NCBI RefSeq assembly: GCF_003463065.1
Contig: NZ_QSCM01000002.1
Location: 62,001 to 126,000, forward strand
Direction: 5' to 3'
Origin: Blautia sp. OF03-15BH
GTDB taxonomy: Bacteria > Bacillota > Clostridia > Lachnospirales > Lachnospiraceae
Length of the DNA stretch: 64,000 bases
The translations under genes and the position numbers were made by a program. Below, piece by piece: positions 44,397 to 53,804 of the stretch. Positions within the stretch are counted from its first letter, which is position 1; every line of letters starts with the position of its first letter. The notes below the pieces were generated by a model that was not told where the DNA came from, searched no databases, and saw nothing but the letters and a program-made list of their open reading frames with translations.

Positions 44397-45236
44397 ATGA
44401 ATTATCAGTGGTACCCAGGTCATATGACCAAGGCAAGACGAATGATGCAGGAGGACATCAAGCTCATTGATCTTGTGATCGAGCTGGTGGATGCCAGAGT
44501 ACCGGCCAGCAGCCGGAATCCGGATATTGATGATCTGGCAAAAAATAAATCAAGACTGATCCTTCTGAATAAGAGTGATCTGGCAGATAAGAGCAAAAAT
44601 GCCCGCTGGATCGAATATTTTCAGCAGAAGGGCTTCTATGTGCTGGAACTGAATGCGAAAACCGGTGCGGGAATGAAGGCCATTGACGGCGTTATCAAAG
44701 AAGCCTGCAGGGAAAAGATAGAGAGAGACCTGAAAAGAGGCATTAAAAACCGTCCGGTCCGGGCAATGGTAGTCGGGATCCCGAATGTGGGAAAATCCAC
44801 TTTTATCAACAGCTATGCTGGAAAAGCCTGTGCAAAGACGGGAAACAAGCCCGGTGTCACCAAGGGAAAACAGTGGATCCGGCTGAACAAGACGACAGAA
44901 CTTCTGGATACGCCGGGAATCCTCTGGCCTAAATTTGAGGATCAGTCCGTAGGTCTGAAGCTTGCGCTCATCGGTTCGATCCGGGATGAGATCCTGAATC
45001 TGGATGAGCTGGCAATTTCGCTGATCACGTTTCTTTCTACAGAATATAAGGGGATTCTGGCAGAACGTTATGGGATCGAAGAGGAGGGAACATCTCTTTC
45101 CATGTTGGAAGCCATTGCGGAGAAGAGGGGCTGCCTCTTGAAGGGAAAAGGACTGGATTACAGCAAAGCAGCCGGAATCCTGATTGAGGATTTCCGCAGC
45201 GGCCGTCTGGGAAGACTGACTCTGGAACTTCCGTAA
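44397..45236 (+). CDS. rbgA: ribosome biogenesis GTPase RbgA/YlqF
   Basis: The product is 279 aa. It is a circularly permuted GTPase: the NKSD (G4) motif in LLNKSDL comes first, then GIPNVGKST (G1) and DTPGIL (G3). The N-terminus YQWYPGHMTKARR is typical. It acts late in 50S assembly. It lies 23 bases after the first lepB. The site is CGAGAGGA. Confidence 0.96.
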   Translation: MNYQWYPGHMTKARRMMQEDIKLIDLVIELVDARVPASSRNPDIDDLAKNKSRLILLNKSDLADKSKNARWIEYFQQKGFYVLELNAKTGAGMKAIDGVIKEACREKIERDLKRGIKNRPVRAMVVGIPNVGKSTFINSYAGKACAKTGNKPGVTKGKQWIRLNKTTELLDTPGILWPKFEDQSVGLKLALIGSIRDEILNLDELAISLITFLSTEYKGILAERYGIEEEGTSLSMLEAIAEKRGCLLKGKGLDYSKAAGILIEDFRSGRLGRLTLELP

Positions 45237-45275
45237 GAAAAAGAAGCGTAAGTATTACAAAAATGGTGGGAGAGT

Positions 45276-45818
45276 ATGAATAAACGTAGATTAAGGAGGC
45301 TTTTTTGGGCGTTTGTCTGCATCTGCCTGACTTTTTTTCTGACCTGGTCAGTTGCAGAATTTGTAGGGCAGCGTACGGAGGTGGAGGGTATGTCCATGTC
45401 CCCCACATTAAAAGATAAAGAAAATCTGATCCTGGATAAGATCAGTTATCGTTTCCGGGATCCCGAACGGTATGAGATCGTTGTCTTTCCGCCAAAATAC
45501 AAGGAAAATACGTACTATATCAAGCGGGTGATCGGCCTTCCGGGAGAAACCGTGCAGATTCGAGACGGAGACGTTTATATCGACGGTATGCGGCTGGAGG
45601 AGGATGGAGCTTATGGAAAGATCAAAGATCCCGGGCTCGCGGCAGAACCGTTTCTTCTGGGGGAAGAAGAGTACTTCGTACTGGGAGATAATCGAAACGA
45701 TTCCATAGACAGCCGGGAGCCGGAAGTCGGTGCCGTCCGGCGGGAGGATATTCTGGGAAGAGCTTTTTTCCGGCTCTGGCCGCTGTCAGAGTTTGGTTTT
45801 CTCTCCGGAAAAGCATAA
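45276..45818 (+). CDS. lepB: signal peptidase I, second copy
   Basis: The product is 180 aa. A membrane anchor is at about 8-28, and the catalytic box is canonical: GMSMSPTLKDKE. The lysine is in YYIKRVIGLPGE, and GDNRNDSIDSRE follows. It differs from the copy at 43828 in having the normal SMSPT. GGGAGAG precedes the ATG. rnhB begins 11 bases later. Confidence 0.93.
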   Translation: MNKRRLRRLFWAFVCICLTFFLTWSVAEFVGQRTEVEGMSMSPTLKDKENLILDKISYRFRDPERYEIVVFPPKYKENTYYIKRVIGLPGETVQIRDGDVYIDGMRLEEDGAYGKIKDPGLAAEPFLLGEEEYFVLGDNRNDSIDSREPEVGAVRREDILGRAFFRLWPLSEFGFLSGKA

Positions 45819-45829
45819 GAGGATAAAAG

Positions 45830-46591
45830 ATGGAAAAAAAGATAGCAGAGATCCGGCAGGAATTGGAAACCGCTGATCTTTCAGCCATTCCGGCGCTTCT
45901 GGAAGCGTATCGCGTGGATGGAAGAAGCGGAGTTCAAAGTCTGATCGGTAAATATGAAAAAAAACTAGCAGCTCTTGAGAAGGAAAGAGCCCGTCTGGAA
46001 GGCATGCGTCATTATGAGCATGCGTATGAAGGACAGTATGAACTGATCTGCGGAATCGATGAAGCGGGAAGAGGACCTCTGGCCGGTCCGGTGGTTGCCG
46101 GAGCTGTGATCCTTCCGAAGGATTGTGAAATCCTGGGGCTCAATGATTCCAAGAAACTTTCTGAGAAAAAAAGAGAAGAGCTTTACGATGAGATCATGGA
46201 GAAAGCGGTGGCAGCCGCTGTAGGGATCGTGGGACCGGGAAGAATCGATGAGATTAATATTCTTCAGGCAACCTACGAAGCCATGCGTCAGGCAGTCGGA
46301 AAGCTTTCCAAAACACCGGAACTTCTTCTCAACGATGCCGTACGGATTCCGGATATCACGCTTCCGCAGGTTCCCATTATCAAGGGAGATGCCAAGAGTG
46401 TATCTATTGCAGCAGCCAGTATTCTGGCGAAAGTGACCAGGGACCGGCTGATGTATGAGTATGATAAGATCATGCCGGAATATGGTTTTGCTTCCAATAA
46501 AGGTTACGGATCAAAGATGCACATTGAGGCGCTTCAGGAATACGGACCTTCTCCCATTCACAGAAAGACGTTTATTACACATTTCTGCTGA
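45830..46591 (+). CDS. rnhB: ribonuclease HII
   Basis: The product is 253 aa. It has an N-terminal helical region (about 1-70) like that of B. subtilis RNase HII, then the core with GIDEAGRGPLAGPVVAGAV (first acidic sites), NDSKKLSEKKRE and the later KGDAKSVSIAAASILAKVTRD. It removes RNA from RNA-DNA hybrids and single ribonucleotides from DNA. It is close to lepB and yraN in one run. Confidence 0.95.
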   Translation: MEKKIAEIRQELETADLSAIPALLEAYRVDGRSGVQSLIGKYEKKLAALEKERARLEGMRHYEHAYEGQYELICGIDEAGRGPLAGPVVAGAVILPKDCEILGLNDSKKLSEKKREELYDEIMEKAVAAAVGIVGPGRIDEINILQATYEAMRQAVGKLSKTPELLLNDAVRIPDITLPQVPIIKGDAKSVSIAAASILAKVTRDRLMYEYDKIMPEYGFASNKGYGSKMHIEALQEYGPSPIHRKTFITHFC

Positions 46592-46610
46592 TGCTGTCTG
46601 CGGGGACTGA

Positions 46611-46982
46611 GTGGGGAGCCGTATCAAACTGAACAGACGAAAAATCGGAGCGGTCTACGAAATGCAGGCCGCTGCTTATTTAAAAAGAAAAGGATATCAG
46701 ATCCTGGAGCAGAATTTCCGCTGTCGCCAGGGGGAGATCGATCTCATTGCCCGTGATGGAGGTTATCTGGTGTTCATAGAGGTAAAATACCGCAGTTCTT
46801 TGAAAGATGGCGCTCCACTTGAGGCAGTAGACAAGCGGAAACAGAGAAAGATCATCCGGGTGGCAGAATATTATCTTTGTATGCATCCGGAGCAGGCGGC
46901 TCTGCCCTGCCGTTTTGACGTGATCGGGATGGAAGACTGCAGGATCCGGCTGCTTAGGAATGCTTTTGACTGCGGCAGATAA
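46611..46982 (+). CDS. YraN-family (UPF0102) putative endonuclease
   Basis: The product is 123 aa from GTG 46611; the N-terminus KIGAVYEMQAAAYL fits the family, so the ATG at 46662 would be too short. The restriction-endonuclease-like core has CRQGEIDLIARDGGYLVFIEVKYR, which contains the D...E-x-K active-site pattern. Its function remains poorly known. It commonly follows rnhB. Confidence 0.88.
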   Translation: MGSRIKLNRRKIGAVYEMQAAAYLKRKGYQILEQNFRCRQGEIDLIARDGGYLVFIEVKYRSSLKDGAPLEAVDKRKQRKIIRVAEYYLCMHPEQAALPCRFDVIGMEDCRIRLLRNAFDCGR

Positions 46983-46994
46983 AAAGGAGAATAT

Positions 46995-47846
46995 ATGAAT
47001 AAAATCCGAAGAAAATCAGAGAAAAATGTACTGAACTGGCATGGCGAAAAAGCAGTTCCCTATTTTACTTTTCCGGCTTTTGATGAACTGCCGGGGATCA
47101 TCCATGGATTTTCCAGCCGTCTTGGCGGAGTGAGTGAGGGCTTCCTTTCTTCCATGAATCTGAGTTTCAGCCGGGGAGATGAGCCGGAACGCGTACGGGA
47201 GAATTTTCGCCGGATCGCAGAGAGTATCGGTTTTTCTGAAAAGGATCTGGTCTTTTCCATGCAGACTCATACCGCCAATGTTCGTCGGGTGGGAAGAGAA
47301 GACTGCGGCAGAGGGCTGGAACGGCCGGTAGGTTACTGTGATGTGGATGGTCTTGTGACCAATGAACCGGGAGTGGTACTGGCGACATTCTATGCGGATT
47401 GCGTACCGTTGTTTTTCGTGGATCCGGTACATCACTGTATCGGTCTTTCTCATTCCGGCTGGAGAGGCACTGTAGGCAAGATCGGAAAAGCAACGGTAGA
47501 GGCGATGGCAAAAGAATTTGGAAGTGAGCCGGGAGATCTTCTGGCTGCGGTTGGTCCTTCCATCTGTCAGGAGTGTTATGAGGTCAGTGAAGAGGTGATC
47601 GGGCTTTTCCGGGAGAACTTTGCAGAGGAACTCTGGCCAAAGCTTTTTTATAGAAAAGACAATGGTCATTATCAGCTCAACCTCTGGGAAGCAAACCGGC
47701 TGATCTTTCAGGAGGCCGGAATCCTTCCACAGCACATTACAGTGACTGATATCTGTACCGCCTGCAATCCGGAACTTCTGTTTTCTCACAGGGCTTCCGG
47801 AGGAAAAAGAGGAAATCTGGCAGGTTTTCTGGAAATAAAAGCATAA
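46995..47846 (+). CDS. pgeF: PgeF/YfiH-family multicopper-fold (laccase domain) protein
   Basis: The product is 283 aa. The zinc-binding active site includes HTANVR, YADCVPLFF and SHSGWRGTVGK. Family members act as purine nucleoside phosphorylase/adenosine deaminase and, in E. coli, as a peptidoglycan editing factor that removes L-Ser-containing UDP-MurNAc. AAAAGGAG precedes the ATG. It ends the operon at the terminator 47851-47894. Confidence 0.9.
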   Translation: MNKIRRKSEKNVLNWHGEKAVPYFTFPAFDELPGIIHGFSSRLGGVSEGFLSSMNLSFSRGDEPERVRENFRRIAESIGFSEKDLVFSMQTHTANVRRVGREDCGRGLERPVGYCDVDGLVTNEPGVVLATFYADCVPLFFVDPVHHCIGLSHSGWRGTVGKIGKATVEAMAKEFGSEPGDLLAAVGPSICQECYEVSEEVIGLFRENFAEELWPKLFYRKDNGHYQLNLWEANRLIFQEAGILPQHITVTDICTACNPELLFSHRASGGKRGNLAGFLEIKA

Positions 47847-47850
47847 AAAG

Positions 47851-47894
47851 ATCCGCTGTGCAGGAAAAAAATTTCCCGTCGCAGCGGATTTTTT
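47851..47894. terminator. bidirectional terminator between pgeF and prs
   Basis: ATCCGCTGTG (47851-47860) pairs with CGCAGCGGAT (47880-47889) with one G-T pair. A T-run on the right and an A-run on the left let it serve both converging genes. Confidence 0.85.
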
Positions 47895-47920
47895 ATGTAC
47901 TATGATAAAAACAGCAGGCT

Positions 47921-49096
47921 TTATTTTCCGGCGTGATAGCTGGCAAGAAGCTCGTGGATCTTTTCTGTAGGTGACTGTACATGGTTGATGGAGACGTCAT
48001 GGTTCATGGAGTCAATGATACTTGCCAGGAACTTGCTCATATCAGCCTCTTCGTAATAGGGGCGTGTCAAAAGCTCCGGACGTCTGTAATGAAGGTTTGT
48101 GGTAACAACCTTGGAAATATAACCTTTTTCATAATACTCATCAAACTTGTCCAGACCGTCGGTAAAAAGACCAAAGGTAGTGCAGACAAAAACACGACCG
48201 GCTTTCCGATCCTTCAGCTGTTTTGCAACATCAAGCATGCTCTCACCGGATGAGATCATGTCATCGATGATGATCACGTCTTTGCCTTCGACAGAATCAC
48301 CCAGGAACTCATGGGCAACAATGGGGTTCTTTCCGTTGACTACCGTGGAGTAGTCTCTTCTCTTATAGAACATACCCATATCAACACCGAGAATGTTGGC
48401 GAAATAAACGGCACGTCCCATAGCTCCTTCATCCGGGCTGATGATCATCAGATGCTCGTTATCGATCTGGAAGTTGGGAACGGATTTGGTCAGCGCCTTC
48501 AGGAACTGATAGGTAGGCATGAAGGTGTCAAAGCCCTGAAGGGGGATCGAGTTCTGTACCCGGGGATCATGAGCATCAAAGGTGATGATATTGGAAACAC
48601 CCATTCTGGTCAGCTCCTGCAGGGCGAGAGCGCAGTCCAGAGATTCCCGTTTGGTACGCTTATGCTGACGTCCCTCATAAAGGAACGGCATGATCACGTT
48701 GATACGACGGGCTTTTCCGTTGGCAGCGGAAATGATACGCTTCAGATCCTGATAATGATTGTCCGGAGACATATGGTTTTCATAACCGCAGACCGTGTAA
48801 GTCAGGCTGTAGTTCAGCACATCGGCAAGGATAAAAAGATCCGTACCTCTTACGGACTGTTTCAGGATTCCTTTGGCTTCACCGGAACCGAAACGGGGGC
48901 AGCAGCAGTCAATGAGGTAGGAATCCTCCAGATACCCTCTGTAGGCGATGGAGTCTTTGGTGTGAGTGGGATTCTCGTGACGGTAATCGCTCAGGTGCTT
49001 GTCCACAAGATTTGCGAAATCAAGGCATCCCTCCAGAGAAGCCAGCTTTAAAGGTGCAATAGGAATGGAATTTTGAAGTGGTTCAAAGTTAGGCAT
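47921..49096 (-). CDS. prs: ribose-phosphate pyrophosphokinase, extended form
   Basis: The product is 391 aa from the ATG whose complement is 49094-49096, after GGAGG. It makes PRPP from ribose-5-phosphate and ATP for nucleotide and His/Trp synthesis. The PRPP-binding loop is VIIIDDMISSGES, with the catalytic loop region FYKRRDY and KRTKRES. It is about 75 residues longer than the common Prs of 310-320 aa, with an extended N-terminus and a different dimer region; such forms occur in Clostridia. It is transcribed leftward from a divergent promoter pair. Confidence 0.9.
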   Translation of the reverse strand: MPNFEPLQNSIPIAPLKLASLEGCLDFANLVDKHLSDYRHENPTHTKDSIAYRGYLEDSYLIDCCCPRFGSGEAKGILKQSVRGTDLFILADVLNYSLTYTVCGYENHMSPDNHYQDLKRIISAANGKARRINVIMPFLYEGRQHKRTKRESLDCALALQELTRMGVSNIITFDAHDPRVQNSIPLQGFDTFMPTYQFLKALTKSVPNFQIDNEHLMIISPDEGAMGRAVYFANILGVDMGMFYKRRDYSTVVNGKNPIVAHEFLGDSVEGKDVIIIDDMISSGESMLDVAKQLKDRKAGRVFVCTTFGLFTDGLDKFDEYYEKGYISKVVTTNLHYRRPELLTRPYYEEADMSKFLASIIDSMNHDVSINHVQSPTEKIHELLASYHAGK

Positions 49097-49142
49097 GATA
49101 GTCCTCCGCAAAAAAATATAAAGATTTACAAAACCTTACATA

Positions 49143-49171
49143 ATCTTAACATTGCAGCAAGAGTGCGTCAA
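49143..49171 (-). promoter_or_regulatory. prs promoter
   Basis: On the minus strand: TTGACG (complement of 49166-49171), a 17-base spacer and TAAGAT (complement of 49143-49148). Confidence 0.75.
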
Positions 49172-49195
49172 GGGAAATATTTCATCAGCTAATCA

Positions 49196-49224
49196 TTGCA
49201 TTTTCCGGCATGATTTAGTATGAT
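49196..49224 (+). promoter_or_regulatory. promoter of the radical-SAM/der operon
   Basis: TTGCAT (49196-49201), a 17-base spacer and TATGAT (49219-49224), 25 bases before the ATG. Confidence 0.82.
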
Positions 49225-49248
49225 AATGAAAGCAAAGGAGAAAACAAG

Positions 49249-50619
49249 ATGAAGAAAAAAGATCACCGCCACAGGGTAAGTGCGGTAGAAACGGGCAGTA
49301 TTGCAGAAGAACTGGGAATTGAACCGGGAGATCTTCTTCTGGCTGTTAACGATCAGGAAATAGAGGATATTTTTGACTATCATTATCTGATCAATGAGGA
49401 ATATCTGACGGTACTGATAGAAAAGCCGGATGGTGAACAGTGGGAACTGGAGATTGAAAAGGAATTTGAAGACGATCTTGGCATGGAGTTTGAGAGTGGC
49501 CTCATGGATGACTATCGTTCCTGCCATAATAAATGTATCTTCTGTTTTATTGACCAGATGCCTCCGGGCATGCGGGAAACCCTTTATTTTAAAGACGATG
49601 ATTCCAGACTTTCCTTCCTGCAGGGAAACTATGTGACTCTGACAAATATGAGTGAGCATGATATTGACCGTATCATCCGCTATCACCTGGGACCTATCAA
49701 TATTTCTTTTCAGGCGATGAATCCGGAACTGCGCTGCCGGATGCTCCACAATCGTTTTGCAGGAGAAGCACTGAAAAAAGTAGACCGGCTTTACGAAAAC
49801 GGAATTGAAATGAACGGTCAGATCGTTCTTTGCAAGGGCGTCAATGACGGAGAAGAACTTCGTTACAGTATAGAGGCACTGGAAAAATATATGCCGGTGC
49901 TGCAGAGTGTTTCCATAGTTCCTGTAGGTCTGACAAAATTCCGGGATGGTCTTTATCCGTTGGAGCCTTTCAATAAGGAAGATGCAGGTAAAATTCTGGA
50001 TATGATCGAACACTATCAGCGGATCTTCTATAAAAAATACGGCATTCACGGGATCCATGCAGGAGATGAGTGGTATCTTCTGGCGGAGAGAGAGCTTCCG
50101 GAGGAAGAACGGTATGATGGCTATATCCAATATGAAAACGGTGTCGGCATGCTTCGTTCTCTGATCGATGAAGTGAAAGAGGAGCTGGAACTTCGAAAAC
50201 CGGATGAGGAAATTTCCCACACCGTATCCCTTGCTACCGGCAGGCTGGCTGCACCTGTTTTAAAAGAGCTGGCTGCTGAGGTAAGAGAGAAGTATCCGAA
50301 TGTGAAAGCAGAAATTTATCCCATTACCAATGATTTCTTTGGTGAGCGCATCACCGTAGCAGGTCTTCTGACCTTCCAGGATCTGAAGAAACAGCTTCTC
50401 GGGAAAAATCTGGGGGAACGCCTTCTTCTTCCCTGTACCATTGTGAAGAGTGATGAGGACCTTTTCCTGGATGATTACCGCGTGAGTGATCTGGAAACTG
50501 CTTTACAAACGCCGGTGAATATTGTAAAATCAAGCGGTCGGGCTTTTGTGGAAGCCCTTTTAATGGAAGACGGCGGGGTCCGTCATTCCCAGATAGGTGA
50601 GGTGAATAAATATGAGTAA
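49249..50619 (+). CDS. PDZ-radical SAM-DUF512 protein
   Basis: The product is 456 aa. A PDZ domain is N-terminal (about 8-70), a radical-SAM core has the 4Fe-4S motif CHNKCIFC (about 91-98), and DUF512 makes up the C-terminal third. The combination is conserved in Firmicutes next to der, but no substrate is known. AAAGGAG precedes the ATG. The gene overlaps der by 8 bases, so the two are translated together. A role linked to ribosome assembly has been suggested only by this context. Confidence 0.88.
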   Translation: MKKKDHRHRVSAVETGSIAEELGIEPGDLLLAVNDQEIEDIFDYHYLINEEYLTVLIEKPDGEQWELEIEKEFEDDLGMEFESGLMDDYRSCHNKCIFCFIDQMPPGMRETLYFKDDDSRLSFLQGNYVTLTNMSEHDIDRIIRYHLGPINISFQAMNPELRCRMLHNRFAGEALKKVDRLYENGIEMNGQIVLCKGVNDGEELRYSIEALEKYMPVLQSVSIVPVGLTKFRDGLYPLEPFNKEDAGKILDMIEHYQRIFYKKYGIHGIHAGDEWYLLAERELPEEERYDGYIQYENGVGMLRSLIDEVKEELELRKPDEEISHTVSLATGRLAAPVLKELAAEVREKYPNVKAEIYPITNDFFGERITVAGLLTFQDLKKQLLGKNLGERLLLPCTIVKSDEDLFLDDYRVSDLETALQTPVNIVKSSGRAFVEALLMEDGGVRHSQIGEVNKYE

Positions 50620-51940
50620 ACCAGTAGTAGCAATCGTTGGAAGACCCAATGTGGGAAAATCCACCCTTTTTAATGCGCTGGCGGGAGAGCAGATCTCCAT
50701 CGTAAAAGATACGCCCGGTGTGACCAGAGACCGTATTTATGCGGATGTGGAATGGCTGAATCATAAATTTACACTGATCGATACAGGAGGAATTGAGCCG
50801 GAGAGCAATGATATCATTCTTTCTCAGATGAGGGAACAGGCACAGATCGCCATTGACACGGCAGATGTGATCATTTTTATCACAGATGTACGTCAGGGAC
50901 TTGTGGATTCTGATTCCAAAGTGGCAGATATGCTCCGCCGCTCCCGTAAACCGGTGCTTCTTGTCGTAAATAAAGTGGACAGCTTCAAAAAATTCATGCC
51001 GGATGTTTATGAGTTTTATAATCTCGGAATCGGTGATCCCATTCCGGTTTCCGCAGCATCTCAGCTGGGTATCGGCGATATGCTGGATGAGGTTGTCAAG
51101 CATTTTGATGAAAATCAGCTGGAGGATGTGGAGGATGAGCGTCCGCGTATCGCTGTGGTAGGAAAGCCAAACGTCGGAAAATCTTCTATTATAAATAAGC
51201 TGATCGGTGAAAACCGTGTGATCGTTTCCAATGTGGCAGGAACGACCCGTGATGCCATTGATACGGAGATCGTATGGAATAAGAAGCCTTATGTATTTAT
51301 TGATACGGCAGGTCTTCGGCGGAAAAATAAGATCAAAGAAGAACTGGAACGTTACAGCATCATCCGTACAGTGACTGCAGTGGAGCGGGCAGATGTGGTG
51401 GTTGTTGTTATCGATGCTACGGAAGGTGTTACGGAGCAGGATGCAAAGATTGCCGGTATTGCTCATGAAAGAGGAAAGGGTATCATTATCGCAGTCAATA
51501 AATGGGATGCTGTCGAGAAGAATGATAAGACCATCTATAAATACACCAATGATATCCGGAATACTCTTTCCTTTATGCCTTATGCAGAGATCATGTTTAT
51601 CTCCGCAGAGACCGGTCAGCGTCTGCCAAAGCTTTTTGAGAAGATTGATATGGTTCTGGAAAATCAGACGCTCCGTGTACAGACGGGTGTGCTCAACGAG
51701 ATCATGATGGAGGCAGTAGCTCTTCAGCAGCCGCCTTCCGACAAAGGAAAACGTCTGAAACTCTTCTATATCACACAGGTAGCGGTGAAACCGCCGACAT
51801 TTGTGATCTTTGTAAACGACAAAGAATTGATGCACTTTTCTTATGTCCGGTATCTGGAAAATAAGATCCGTGATACCTTTGGCTTTAAAGGAACCTCTCT
51901 GAAATTCATTATCCGGGAGAGACAGGAAAAGGAGAGATGA
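50612..51940 (+). CDS. der: double-GTPase ribosome assembly factor Der (EngA)
   Basis: The product is 442 aa. Two GTPase domains in tandem have P-loops GRPNVGKST (about 9-17) and GKPNVGKSS (about 183-191), each with DT[AG]G switches, followed by a KH-like domain (about 350-437). It acts in 50S assembly. It overlaps the upstream gene by 8 bases and the following plsY by 4 (ATGA). Confidence 0.97.
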   Translation: MSKPVVAIVGRPNVGKSTLFNALAGEQISIVKDTPGVTRDRIYADVEWLNHKFTLIDTGGIEPESNDIILSQMREQAQIAIDTADVIIFITDVRQGLVDSDSKVADMLRRSRKPVLLVVNKVDSFKKFMPDVYEFYNLGIGDPIPVSAASQLGIGDMLDEVVKHFDENQLEDVEDERPRIAVVGKPNVGKSSIINKLIGENRVIVSNVAGTTRDAIDTEIVWNKKPYVFIDTAGLRRKNKIKEELERYSIIRTVTAVERADVVVVVIDATEGVTEQDAKIAGIAHERGKGIIIAVNKWDAVEKNDKTIYKYTNDIRNTLSFMPYAEIMFISAETGQRLPKLFEKIDMVLENQTLRVQTGVLNEIMMEAVALQQPPSDKGKRLKLFYITQVAVKPPTFVIFVNDKELMHFSYVRYLENKIRDTFGFKGTSLKFIIRERQEKER

Positions 51941-52596
51941 GTATGTGGGTTCGAATCGGATGCCTGGCCATCGGTTATCTTTTCGGCCTTTTTCAGACCA
52001 GTTACATTTATGGCAAGGCCCATGGCATTGATATCCGCAATTACGGCAGCGGAAATGCCGGTACGACCAATATGATGAGGACGCTGGGAACAAAAGCCGG
52101 TTTAATCACTTTTTTTGGAGACTGTGTAAAGTGTTTGCTGGCGGTAGGACTGGTATGTCTGATATTTGGAAAAGGTCACAGTGAAATGCTGCCGCTTCTT
52201 AAAATGTATGCAGCAGCAGGAACGATTCTGGGGCATAATTTTCCCTTTTATCTTCAGTTTCATGGCGGAAAAGGAATTGCAGCTACAGCCGGTCTGGTGC
52301 TGTCATTTGATCCGATCATGGCGGTATTAGGAATCATCACCTTTTTTGGTATTTTTCTCACGACTCATTATGTGTCTCTGGGGTCTCTGCTTGTCTATGC
52401 AGGCATCATGATCGAGGTACTGGTGCTCGGACAGACGGGGCATTTTGCCATGAGTCAGCCGCTTCTTTACGAACTATATGTTCTGACGGCAGTCCTGACA
52501 GCGATGGCTTACTGGAAACACAGAGGAAATATTGTCCGTCTTCTTCACAGAGAAGAACGGAAAACCTATCTTTCCAACAATAAGAACAAAAAATGA
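51937..52596 (+). CDS. plsY: glycerol-3-phosphate acyltransferase PlsY
   Basis: The product is 219 aa with five or six membrane segments. Motifs are close to canonical: GLFQTSYIYGK, YGSGNAGTTNMMR and GHNFPFYLQFHGGKGIAAT. It transfers the acyl group from acyl phosphate (made by PlsX) to glycerol-3-phosphate. gpsA follows, so the acceptor-making enzyme is in the same operon. This is the likely housekeeping PlsY, with the diverged copy at 16591. The start lies in the end of der. Confidence 0.95.
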   Translation: MSMWVRIGCLAIGYLFGLFQTSYIYGKAHGIDIRNYGSGNAGTTNMMRTLGTKAGLITFFGDCVKCLLAVGLVCLIFGKGHSEMLPLLKMYAAAGTILGHNFPFYLQFHGGKGIAATAGLVLSFDPIMAVLGIITFFGIFLTTHYVSLGSLLVYAGIMIEVLVLGQTGHFAMSQPLLYELYVLTAVLTAMAYWKHRGNIVRLLHREERKTYLSNNKNKK

Positions 52597-52626
52597 TCAA
52601 GACCATTCATGAGAGGAGGTAGTGTA

Positions 52627-53640
52627 ATGGCAAAAATTGGTGTGATCGGTGCGGGAAGCTGGGGAACTGCCCTGGCGCTTCTGTGTCATAAAAACGGACA
52701 TGAGGTAACGATCTGGTCGATCATGAAGGATGAGGTGGAGATGCTCCGGACCAAACGGCAGCATGAAACAAAACTTCCCGGTGTGATCCTTCCGGAAAAT
52801 ATAGAGATCACCAATGATCTCAAAGAAGGTATGGCAGATAAGGATGTGCTGGTCCTGGCAGTTCCTTCTGCGTTTACCAGAAGCACCGCCCGGTCTATGA
52901 AAGTGTTTCTGAGACCCGGTCAGCTGATTGTTAATGTGGCAAAGGGAATTGAGGAGCATACCATGCTGACACTTTCCGAGATCATTGAGGAAGAGCTTCC
53001 GGAGGCTGAGGTTGCAGTCATGTCCGGACCAAGCCATGCGGAGGAAGTTGGAATCGGTCTTCCGACCAACATTGTGGTCAGCACCCATAAAAGAGCTGCG
53101 GCAGAGTATCTGCAGGAGACTTTCATGAGCCCTGTTTTCCGTGTTTATACCAATCCGGATATTCTGGGTGTGGAGCTTGGCGGCTCTTTAAAGAATGTCA
53201 TCGCTCTTGCTGCAGGGGCTGCGGATGGCCTGGGATACGGAGACAATACAAAAGCGGCTCTGATCACCAGAGGAATCGCTGAGATTACCAGACTTGGCGT
53301 GGCTATGGGAGCAAAAGAGGAAACCTTTAACGGACTGACCGGTATCGGAGATCTTATTGTTACCTGTGCCAGCCGTCACAGCCGGAACCGGAAAGCCGGT
53401 TATCTCATCGGTCAGGGATACACCATGGATGAAGCCATGAAGGAAGTCAAAATGGTGGTAGAAGGTGTTTATTCCGCCAAGGCTGCCATGGAGCTGGCGA
53501 CAAAATATCAGGTGGAAATGCCGATCGTAGAGCAGGTAAACAAAGTCCTTTTCGAAAATAAGAGTGCAAAAGACGCAGTTGCCGAGCTTATGCTCAGAGA
53601 CAAAAAAGTGGAAAACAGTACGCTTGTCTGGGAAGCGTAA
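52627..53640 (+). CDS. gpsA: glycerol-3-phosphate dehydrogenase [NAD(P)+]
   Basis: The product is 337 aa from ATG 52627 after GAGGAGG. The Rossmann motif GAGSWGTALA is at about 7-16. The substrate-binding region has LAAGAADGLGYGDNTKAALITRG, read here as two overlapping parts, including the catalytic Lys of SLKNV. It reduces dihydroxyacetone phosphate to G3P for phospholipid synthesis. der-plsY-gpsA is a common Firmicutes run. A perfect terminator follows. Confidence 0.96.
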   Translation: MAKIGVIGAGSWGTALALLCHKNGHEVTIWSIMKDEVEMLRTKRQHETKLPGVILPENIEITNDLKEGMADKDVLVLAVPSAFTRSTARSMKVFLRPGQLIVNVAKGIEEHTMLTLSEIIEEELPEAEVAVMSGPSHAEEVGIGLPTNIVVSTHKRAAAEYLQETFMSPVFRVYTNPDILGVELGGSLKNVIALAAGAADGLGYGDNTKAALITRGIAEITRLGVAMGAKEETFNGLTGIGDLIVTCASRHSRNRKAGYLIGQGYTMDEAMKEVKMVVEGVYSAKAAMELATKYQVEMPIVEQVNKVLFENKSAKDAVAELMLRDKKVENSTLVWEA

Positions 53641-53645
53641 GAATG

Positions 53646-53689
53646 AAAAACGCCTTATTCTGTATAAAACACAGAATAAGGCGTTTTTT
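53646..53689 (+). terminator. terminator after gpsA
   Basis: A perfect 15-bp stem, AACGCCTTATTCTGT with its complement at 53671-53685, loop ATAAAAC, then a T-run to 53689; the A-run on the left makes it able to work both ways. Confidence 0.95.
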
Positions 53690-53701
53690 ACAAAAAAACA
53701 G

Positions 53702-53730
53702 TTGCTTTTTTTGCACAATGGGTGTATAGT
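53702..53730 (+). promoter_or_regulatory. promoter of the ABC importer operon
   Basis: TTGCTT (53702-53707), a 17-base spacer and TATAGT (53725-53730). The 70-base leader contains GCTTTA (53745-53750)/TAAAGC (53765-53770) and no T-box or long riboswitch. Confidence 0.65.
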
Positions 53731-53804
53731 ACAGATAACTTGAGGCTTTAAAGCATAAAAGTGTTAAAGCATCGACACATTGATAAGATAAAGGAGAGGG
53801 TATT

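Noticed and set aside
53731..53804. T-box or tryptophan riboswitch before the TrpX-type importer
   Set aside because: The leader is about 70 bases with one small stem, far too short for a T-box, and the T-box consensus was not seen.
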